A stretch of 6,708 nucleotides of DNA. Origin: Pseudomonadota bacterium (GTDB taxonomy: Bacteria > Pseudomonadota > Alphaproteobacteria > Rhizobiales > Rhizobiaceae). The translations under genes and the position numbers were made by a program. Shown here one piece after another: positions 1 through 6,708 of the stretch (positions are counted from its first letter, which is position 1; each line of letters opens with the position of its first letter). The stretch is from the NCBI GenBank assembly GCA_023390055.1, contig JAEWDP010000167.1, positions 1 through 6,708 of the forward strand, in the 5' to 3' direction. Below the pieces are notes generated by a model. The model was not told the DNA's origin and made no database searches. It saw only the letters and a program-made list of their open reading frames with translations.

Positions 1-2087
<2,087 letters not shown>

Positions 2088-2170
2088 GGGTCTTGACTAG
2101 CCGAAACAGCCTGTCTCGGCAAGAAATGCGGATCAACTGTCTGTGGTTAACATCAGTCATGCGACACTTG

Positions 2171-2205
2171 GCCGGTGGCCGGCTGCCCATTGCGCCTGAA
2201 AGGCG
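2171..2205. repeat. Two adjacent small GC-rich inverted repeats in the divergent intergenic region
   Basis: GCCGG-TGG-CCGGC (2171-2183) is followed 9 bases later by CGCCT-GAA-AGGCG (2193-2205). Each is a perfect 5-bp stem with a 3-base loop. They lie between the divergent starts of parC and the secreted-protein gene. They could be part of the parC 5' region, a protein-binding site or a remnant of an intergenic palindromic element. Neither is followed by a T-tract on either strand, so they are not typical intrinsic terminators. The rest of the 2088-2354 gap shows no gene that I can support and no convincing parC promoter. Confidence 0.35.
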
Positions 2206-2282
2206 ACCTCACTTTTGTCGTTGAGCCCGTCTGTCGCCGCATGCAAGGTGTTTTGACTTAGCCATTGCCTGCAATAAAAACA

Positions 2283-2310
2283 TGGACGTTTGGCGGGTGC
2301 CACCTATAAC
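2283..2310 (+). promoter_or_regulatory. Candidate sigma-70-type promoter for the secreted-protein gene
   Basis: TGGACG (2283-2288, 4 of 6 matches to the -35 consensus) and TATAAC (2305-2310, -10) are separated by 16 bases. The predicted transcript would begin near 2317. This leaves a leader of about 38 bases before the ATG at 2355 and makes the earlier in-frame ATG at 2319 unlikely as a start. The spacer contains a short TGGC/GCCA inverted repeat. An alternative -35-like TTGACT at about 2253-2258 has no well-spaced -10. Confidence 0.45.
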
Positions 2311-2343
2311 TGGCCGGGATGAAACATGCGGGCGCCAGCCCAA

Positions 2344-2349
2344 AGGAGG
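2344..2349 (+). promoter_or_regulatory. Strong Shine-Dalgarno that sets the start of the secreted-protein gene
   Basis: AGGAGG ends 5 bases before the ATG at 2355 and 8 bases before the immediately following ATG at 2358. Both starts are in frame and differ by one Met. The ATG at 2319 lies upstream of this site, and the 12 residues it would add come before a normal signal peptide, so it is rejected. Confidence 0.8.
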
Positions 2350-2354
2350 ATTTG

Positions 2355-3548
2355 ATGATGTTACAGGCAGGCAGGACGCGGTTTGTCGTCGCCACAGCAG
2401 CGTTGCTGCTAACGACGGGACCGGCCTTTTCGCTCGATGGCGCCGACCTCATTGCCAAGATCAATGCGGCAATCAGCCCGTCCGGCACCCCGCTTGCTGT
2501 CCAGACGATCGATGTTCGCGGGTCGACCATCAGATTGCGCGGCACAACATTCACGCCAATGCCCGGCGAGCCCCCCATCAACATAGGAGAGATCACGCTT
2601 GATGGCGTGGAAGCCAGTGGCAATGGCTACTTCATCGAAACGGTAAGCTTTCCCAATATTGATGCTGTCGAGGACAAGACACACGTCTCGATTGCCGACA
2701 TCGTCATGAGCAATGTCTCGGTGCCGGCAGATACGACAGGTGATACGCTTGCATCGATGCTGCTCTATGAAGAGGCATCGACAGGACCGGTAACGGTCGC
2801 TGTCGACGGCAAGACGATGTTCTCCGTTGCTTCATCGAGTACCACGACAGAGATTGCCGACGACATGTCGAATGTGGGCTTCGTGGTCGAGGTCAACGAT
2901 ATGCAATCCGATCTTTCCACAATCGAGGACAGCAAAGCGCGCGAGACCGTCGAGGCTCTCGGCCTGACATCGATCAACGGCAACATGGCAATGTCGGGCA
3001 ATTGGGAGGCGGCAAATGGCATGATCAATATCGATGAATATGCACTCGACCTCGACAATGTCGGCAGGCTCGCTTTTGCGTTCAGCATTTCGGGCTACAC
3101 AATGGATTTCATCAGGGCGGCCCAGGAGGCCGGCAAGTCGATGGAGACCAATGCCAGCCAGGAAAGCAGGGAAGCAGCAGGGCTCGCCATGCTGGGGCTG
3201 ATGCAACGACTGACATTCAACAGTGCTCAAATCAGCTTCGATGATGACGGCATCACCGGCCGCGCCCTAGACTATACGGGCAAGCAACAGGGCATGTCTG
3301 GCGAGCAGATGGCACAGATGGTGAAGGCCATGGCACCGCTGATGCTCGCGCAGTACAATGTACCGGCATTGCAAAACATGGTCAGTGAAGCCGTCAACAC
3401 CTTCATCGACAACCCCGGTAATCTTGTCATCACGGCAGAGCCGTCCAAGCCTGTGCCCTTCCCGATGATCATGGGAGCGGCGATGGGGGCACCGACCACC
3501 TTGCCGGAAGTGCTGGGTGTCACCGTCAAGGCTAATAGCAGCCCGTAA
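2355..3548 (+). CDS. Secreted (probably periplasmic) protein of unknown function, cysteine-free
   Basis: The product is 397 residues and I cannot assign a function. The N-terminus is a classic Sec signal peptide: positive residues R7 and R9, a hydrophobic core VVATAALLL at 11-19, and a probable signal peptidase I site after AFS (residue 26), before LDGADL. There is no lipobox Cys, and the whole chain has no cysteine and a single Trp. The region from about 45 to 130 alternates hydrophobic and polar residues in beta-strand fashion (IDVRGSTIRLRGTTF; INIGEITLDGVEA; VSIADIVMSNVSV). A similar pattern recurs around 210-245 (INGNMAMSGNWE; YALDLDNVGRLAFAFSISG). The segment at about 255-345 is helical and rich in Met and Ala, and the chain ends with a Pro-rich stretch (PSKPVPFP). 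This layout loosely recalls envelope proteins of the DUF945/YdgA or AsmA-like kind, but that is an inference. I recall similar conserved hypothetical proteins in rhizobia. It is transcribed away from parC and converges on sulP. Confidence 0.85.
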   Translation: MMLQAGRTRFVVATAALLLTTGPAFSLDGADLIAKINAAISPSGTPLAVQTIDVRGSTIRLRGTTFTPMPGEPPINIGEITLDGVEASGNGYFIETVSFPNIDAVEDKTHVSIADIVMSNVSVPADTTGDTLASMLLYEEASTGPVTVAVDGKTMFSVASSSTTTEIADDMSNVGFVVEVNDMQSDLSTIEDSKARETVEALGLTSINGNMAMSGNWEAANGMINIDEYALDLDNVGRLAFAFSISGYTMDFIRAAQEAGKSMETNASQESREAAGLAMLGLMQRLTFNSAQISFDDDGITGRALDYTGKQQGMSGEQMAQMVKAMAPLMLAQYNVPALQNMVSEAVNTFIDNPGNLVITAEPSKPVPFPMIMGAAMGAPTTLPEVLGVTVKANSSP

Positions 3549-3574
3549 CGAACAGCCAGGCTGGCGCACAAACG

Positions 3575-3614
3575 AAGAAGGGCCCGCAGTTCATTCTGGC
3601 TGCGGGCCCTTCTT
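3575..3614. terminator. Shared bidirectional intrinsic terminator between convergent genes
   Basis: A perfect 15-bp stem (AAGAAGGGCCCGCAG, 3575-3589, pairing with 3600-3614) encloses a 10-base loop. On the plus strand the right arm and following bases give TTCTTTT, 27 bases after the secreted-protein stop. On the minus strand the stem begins 6 bases after the sulP stop and ends in a T-rich run (CTTCTTCGTTTG). It should therefore end transcription in both directions. Confidence 0.88.
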
Positions 3615-3620
3615 TTGGGA

Positions 3621-5117
3621 TCAGTGACCGGCGGGCGCGACCTGGCGGGCCTCGTCCTTGTCATGAAGCGCAAACCTGTCGATCATGTTGGCACTTGCCT
3701 CATTGACGCCGTGCAGTTCAACGTCCACCCCGTGACGCCGAAATTTGAGTACGACGTCGTCGATGGCGCCAACAGCGGAGATGTCCCAGAGGTGGGCCTT
3801 GCTGACATCAATCGTTACGCGTTCCAGCGGCTCTGAAAAATCAAACGCCTTTATGAAGCTTTCCGTCGAGGCAAAGAATATCTCTCCCTTGACGCGGTAT
3901 GTACGCTCTGTTGCGTCGGCATTGACCTGTGAGCGAACTTCGAAGAGGCGCGACACCTTGCCGGCAAAAAAGACGCCTGAAAGGAGAACGCCGACAAGAA
4001 CACCTTTGGCAAGGTCATGGGTCGCGACCACCGTCACGACGGTTGCCAGCATCACGATCGATGACGGCAGCGGATTGCGGCGCAGGTCAAGCAGCGAGCG
4101 CCAGGAGAAGGTCCCGATCGATACCATGATCATGACTGCGACCAGTGCTGCCATGGGAATGATGCGGACAATGTCGTCCAGAACAAGGATGAGAAAGAGC
4201 AGGAAAGCTCCGGCAACGAATGTCGAAAGACGACCGCGACCGCCTGAGGCCACATTGATCCCCGATTGTCCGATCATGGCGCAACCACCCATCCCGCCGA
4301 TCAGACCGGACGCAATATTGCTGACCCCCTGACCTACGCATTCCTGGCTCTTGTTGGAGTTCGTATCGGTCAACTCGTCAACGATCTTGGCCGTCAACAG
4401 GGATTCCAGAAGACCGACCGCAGCCAGGGCAAGCGAGTACGGAAAAATGATCTGGAGCGTCTCGAGGGTCAAGGGGACGCTCGGCAATGCAAAGACCGGC
4501 AATGTCGATGGCAGTTCACCGAGGTCACCAACCGTTCGGATGTCCAGTCCGCAATAGACGGCAATCAGGGTAAGGACCGCAATCGCAACCAGAGGCGACG
4601 GTATCGCACGCGTCACCAGAGGAAAGAGATAGATGATGCCAAGCCCTGCAGCAATCATCACATAGGTTTCTACGGGCACACCGATGAGCTCTGGCAACTG
4701 TGCCATGAAGATCAGGATCGCGAGAGAATTGACAAATCCGGTCATTACCGACTTGGACACAAAGCGCATGACCCTGCCAAGTCGCGCCATGCCGGCAAGA
4801 ATCTGCAGCAGCCCCATAAGAAGCGTTGCGGCAAACAGGTATTGCAGGCCATGGTCGCGCACAAGCGTGACCATCAAGACCGCAGTTGCGGCCGTGGCAG
4901 CAGAAATCATTCCCGGCCGACCGCCGACAAAGGCTGAAACACAGGCAATGGCAAAGGAGGCATAAAGGCCAACCTTGGGATCAACGCCGGCAATGACGGA
5001 AAAGCCGATGGCTTCCGGAATGAGGGCCAGCGCGACGACGATGCCGGACAGGATATCGGCACGGATGTTGGAGAACCATTCGCGCTTATAGGATGTAAGA
5101 TTGATCATCTGGAACAT
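3621..5117 (-). CDS. SulP-family inorganic anion transporter with C-terminal STAS domain
   Basis: This inner-membrane secondary transporter has about 498 residues from the ATG at 5117. SulP proteins move sulfate, bicarbonate or other anions, and the substrate cannot be read from sequence. About 12 hydrophobic segments run from ILSGIVVALALIPEAIGF near residue 23 to about 385. SulP hallmarks include GVDPKVGLYASF after the first helix, the conserved Glu in AAVGLLESLL, and GGMGGCAMIGQSGINVASGG. The STAS domain spans roughly 403-485, with TIDVSKAHLWDISAVGAID as its core. Length is slightly short of the roughly 550 residues common in the family because the STAS part is compact. The start is uncertain: the frame is open to an ATG at 5168, but the 17 extra residues (rich in Arg, Gln and Cys) look non-coding, and MINLTSYKREWF from an ATG at 5108 is also plausible. 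None has a clear Shine-Dalgarno. A structured leader and a promoter-like pair lie upstream, and a terminator separates it from aspS. Confidence 0.93.
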   Translation of the reverse strand: MFQMINLTSYKREWFSNIRADILSGIVVALALIPEAIGFSVIAGVDPKVGLYASFAIACVSAFVGGRPGMISAATAATAVLMVTLVRDHGLQYLFAATLLMGLLQILAGMARLGRVMRFVSKSVMTGFVNSLAILIFMAQLPELIGVPVETYVMIAAGLGIIYLFPLVTRAIPSPLVAIAVLTLIAVYCGLDIRTVGDLGELPSTLPVFALPSVPLTLETLQIIFPYSLALAAVGLLESLLTAKIVDELTDTNSNKSQECVGQGVSNIASGLIGGMGGCAMIGQSGINVASGGRGRLSTFVAGAFLLFLILVLDDIVRIIPMAALVAVMIMVSIGTFSWRSLLDLRRNPLPSSIVMLATVVTVVATHDLAKGVLVGVLLSGVFFAGKVSRLFEVRSQVNADATERTYRVKGEIFFASTESFIKAFDFSEPLERVTIDVSKAHLWDISAVGAIDDVVLKFRRHGVDVELHGVNEASANMIDRFALHDKDEARQVAPAGH

Positions 5118-5180
5118 TTCGCAGGGCAAGCGGCGACCGGAACACTGGTTTCGGCCTTGGGAGGGCATTGCTTTGGATTA

Positions 5181-5237
5181 TCCGGCGGATTGGCGGCCGG
5201 AAGAGCCACCCGGGAATTTCACCCGAGTCCTTGTGAT
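5181..5237 (-). promoter_or_regulatory. Structured sulP 5' leader, candidate cis-regulatory RNA (sul1-like?)
   Basis: Read on the minus strand, the leader begins near the predicted transcription start (about 5237) and forms two consecutive hairpins. Hairpin 1 pairs 5228-5222 (ACTCGGG) with 5214-5208 (CCCGGGT): seven pairs including one G-U, with a 7-base loop TGAAATT. Hairpin 2 pairs 5201-5196 (TCCGGC) with 5186-5181 (GCCGGA), with a 9-base loop. The structure ends 12 bases before the ATG at 5168 and 63 bases before the ATG at 5117. Known: a conserved RNA called sul1 was reported upstream of sulfate-transporter genes in Alphaproteobacteria, which fits this gene and lineage. I cannot recall its consensus well enough to match it base by base, so the family assignment is inference. 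Neither hairpin is followed by a U-tract, so neither looks like a simple attenuator. Confidence 0.4.
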
Positions 5238-5243
5238 GGCCGC

Positions 5244-5272
5244 TCTATAGCCATTTGGTCCGGGGAGTGCAA
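5244..5272 (-). promoter_or_regulatory. Candidate promoter for sulP
   Basis: On the minus strand TTGCAC (5272-5267) and TATAGA (5249-5244) are separated by exactly 17 bases. The -10 overlaps CTATAG, which resembles alphaproteobacterial housekeeping -10 elements; the -35 is weak beyond TTG. The predicted start, near 5237, falls just before the two leader hairpins. The pair lies downstream of the aspS terminator, which supports sulP being transcribed on its own. Confidence 0.5.
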
Positions 5273-5319
5273 TTGACGATCGTCGCGCCGGAGCGGGACA
5301 AGCCAACCGAAAGAAGCGA

Positions 5320-5340
5320 ATGGCGGCCGAACGCCGCCAT
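5320..5340 (-). terminator. Probable aspS intrinsic terminator
   Basis: On the minus strand ATGGCGGC (5340-5333) and GCCGCCAT (5327-5320) form a perfect 8-bp GC-rich stem with the 5-base loop GTTCG. It lies 28 bases past the aspS stop codon. The following bases TCGCTTCTTTCGG are T-rich but not a clean T-run, so termination may be partial. Confidence 0.6.
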
Positions 5341-5368
5341 CCAGATTATCGATCCTTGAAGGGCGCGT

Positions 5369-6708
5369 TCAATCCTTTTTGGACGGAATGACCCTCAGTG
5401 CCAGTTCACGCAATTGCGTCGGTGTCGCAGGAGCCGGCGCATTCATCAGAAGATCCTGTGCCTGCTGGTTCATCGGGAAGAGCGTTATCTCGCGCAGGTT
5501 CTTGGCACCTGTCAGCAACATGACGATCCGGTCGACACCGGCGGCCATGCCACCATGCGGCGGAGCGCCATACTGGAATGCACGATAGAGCCCGCCGAAA
5601 CGGTCTTCGACATCGGCCTGACTGAGACCCACCTTCTCGAAGGCCCGGACCATCAGCTCCGGCGACTGGTTACGGATCGAACCGGACGCAATTTCAAAGC
5701 CGTTGCACACAAGGTCGTACTGAAATGCCTTGATCGTCAACGGGTCCTGCTTTTCCAGCGCATCGAGACCGCCTTGCGGCATCGAGAACGGATTGTGGGC
5801 AAAATCGACCTTCTTTTCGTCCTCATTCCATTCGAAGAACGGAAAATCGACAATCCAGCAAAGCGCGAAACGGTCCTTATCGACCAGGTTCAGTTCTTCG
5901 GCCGCGCGGCTACGGGCTTCGCCGGCGAACCTGTGGAACTTGTCCGGCTCGCCTGCGACGAAGAAGCAGGCGTCACCATCATCGAGACCAAGCTGGGCGC
6001 GGATCGCATTGGTACGTTCTTCACCGATGTTCTTGGCAAGCGGACCTGCCCCTTCGACGTTGTCGCCTTCCTTGCGCCAGAAGATGTAACCAAGGCCAGG
6101 CTGGCCCTGGCCCTGCGCCCAGGAGTTCATGCGGTCGCAAAAAGCACGCGAGCCACCGGTCTTGGCCGGAATTGCCCAGACTTCGACCTTCGGATTGGAT
6201 GCAATCATGTTGGCGAAGACCTTGAAACCGGAACCGGCGAAATGCTCGGTGACGGCTTCCATGACGATCGGGTTGCGCAGATCCGGCTTGTCGGAACCGT
6301 ATTTGCGGATTGCGTCGTCATAAGGAATGCGCGGGAACTCGGCAGTTACGGGCTTGCCCTCGGCAAACTCCTCGAAGATCCCACGCATGACCGGTTCCAT
6401 TGTCTGCCAGACATCTTCCTGGGTGACGAAACTCATCTCCAGATCGAGTTGATAGAACTCGCCCGGAAGGCGATCGGCGCGCGGATCTTCATCACGGAAA
6501 CACGGAGCGATCTGGAAATAGCGATCGAAACCCGCCACCATCAGCAGCTGTTTGTATTGCTGCGGTGCCTGCGGCAGGGCAAAGAACTTGCCCTCATGGA
6601 TACGGCTTGGCACGAGAAAATCGCGCGCACCTTCCGGTGAGGATGCGGTCAATATCGGCGTGGAATATTCCGTAAAGCCGATATTGGCCATTTCGCGACG
6701 CATTGCTG
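5369..6708 (-). CDS. aspS: Aspartyl-tRNA synthetase, 5' end cut by the window edge
   Basis: This class IIb aminoacyl-tRNA synthetase charges tRNA with aspartate in the cytoplasm. The frame runs open through the right edge. Codons for Ala and then an internal Met (6703) are simply the first complete codons, not the start. About 445 of the usual 590-600 residues are visible. The N-terminal OB-fold anticodon-binding domain is missing. Counting from that Met: the end of motif 1 is GFTEYSTPILT (9-19); motif 2 is FRDEDPRADRLPGEFYQLDLEMSF (69-92), with the ATP-binding Arg; the bacterial GAD insertion domain covers about 130-280; EIASGSIRNQSPEL lies at 337-350; and motif 3 contains GGMAAGVDR (384-392), leading into LREITLFP. 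The C-terminus ends SKKD. Many alphaproteobacteria lack AsnRS and use a non-discriminating AspRS with GatCAB; the N-terminal residues that determine this are outside the window, so it cannot be judged here. Confidence 0.97.
   Translation of the reverse strand, partial: AMRREMANIGFTEYSTPILTASSPEGARDFLVPSRIHEGKFFALPQAPQQYKQLLMVAGFDRYFQIAPCFRDEDPRADRLPGEFYQLDLEMSFVTQEDVWQTMEPVMRGIFEEFAEGKPVTAEFPRIPYDDAIRKYGSDKPDLRNPIVMEAVTEHFAGSGFKVFANMIASNPKVEVWAIPAKTGGSRAFCDRMNSWAQGQGQPGLGYIFWRKEGDNVEGAGPLAKNIGEERTNAIRAQLGLDDGDACFFVAGEPDKFHRFAGEARSRAAEELNLVDKDRFALCWIVDFPFFEWNEDEKKVDFAHNPFSMPQGGLDALEKQDPLTIKAFQYDLVCNGFEIASGSIRNQSPELMVRAFEKVGLSQADVEDRFGGLYRAFQYGAPPHGGMAAGVDRIVMLLTGAKNLREITLFPMNQQAQDLLMNAPAPATPTQLRELALRVIPSKKD

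Noticed and set aside
2319..2354. Upstream ATG (2319) as start of the secreted-protein gene
   Set aside because: It lies upstream of the strong AGGAGG at 2344-2349, would be nearly leaderless from the predicted promoter, and would add 12 residues before a normal signal peptide.
4266..4937. Plus-strand open frame of 223 codons inside sulP
   Set aside because: It is antisense to the SulP membrane helices, and the product is a low-complexity hydrophilic chain (Arg, Gln, His, Asp) as expected from reading hydrophobic codons backwards.
5190..5230. Possible FMN riboswitch, from the GGGTGAAATTCCC segment in the sulP leader
   Set aside because: Only one hairpin resembles an FMN-element arm. The ACCGGCGGT and later conserved arms are missing, and the downstream gene is not a riboflavin gene.
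5414..6640. Plus-strand open frame of 408 codons antisense to aspS
   Set aside because: It lies entirely within the conserved aspS frame and has no ribosome site or domain. It is a shadow of aspS codon bias.

Overview
The window looks like ordinary chromosomal housekeeping sequence from an alphaproteobacterium, most likely Rhizobiales/Rhizobiaceae. The reasons are a moderately high GC content, the alphaproteobacterial form of ParC (start MGQNL, catalytic RYTEARMT) and of aspartyl-tRNA synthetase, and a secreted protein type that I associate, from memory only, with rhizobia. No mobile element, CRISPR array, tRNA/rRNA gene or defence module is visible.

Layout: (1) Positions 1-2087, minus strand: the first 695 codons of parC (topoisomerase IV subunit A), cut by the left edge. 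(2) Positions 2088-2354: a divergent intergenic region with two small GC-rich hairpins and a promoter plus strong Shine-Dalgarno for the next gene. (3) Positions 2355-3548, plus strand: a secreted, cysteine-free protein of unknown function. (4) Positions 3575-3614: a perfect 15-bp hairpin that serves as a shared terminator between convergent genes. (5) Positions 3621 to about 5117, minus strand: a SulP-family anion transporter with a C-terminal STAS domain. (6) Positions 5118-5368: a leader and intergenic region with a promoter-like pair, two consecutive hairpins in the sulP 5' leader, and the probable aspS terminator. (7) Positions 5369-6708, minus strand: the C-terminal three quarters of aspS, cut by the right edge.

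The genes do not form an obvious pathway. aspS and sulP share a strand but are separated by a terminator and a separate promoter, so sulP is probably its own transcription unit. The least ordinary signal is the structured leader upstream of sulP. It could be a cis-regulatory RNA of the kind described upstream of alphaproteobacterial sulfate transporters (the sul1 motif), but I cannot confirm the family by eye. ParC also carries Ala where E. coli has the quinolone-contacting Ser80.
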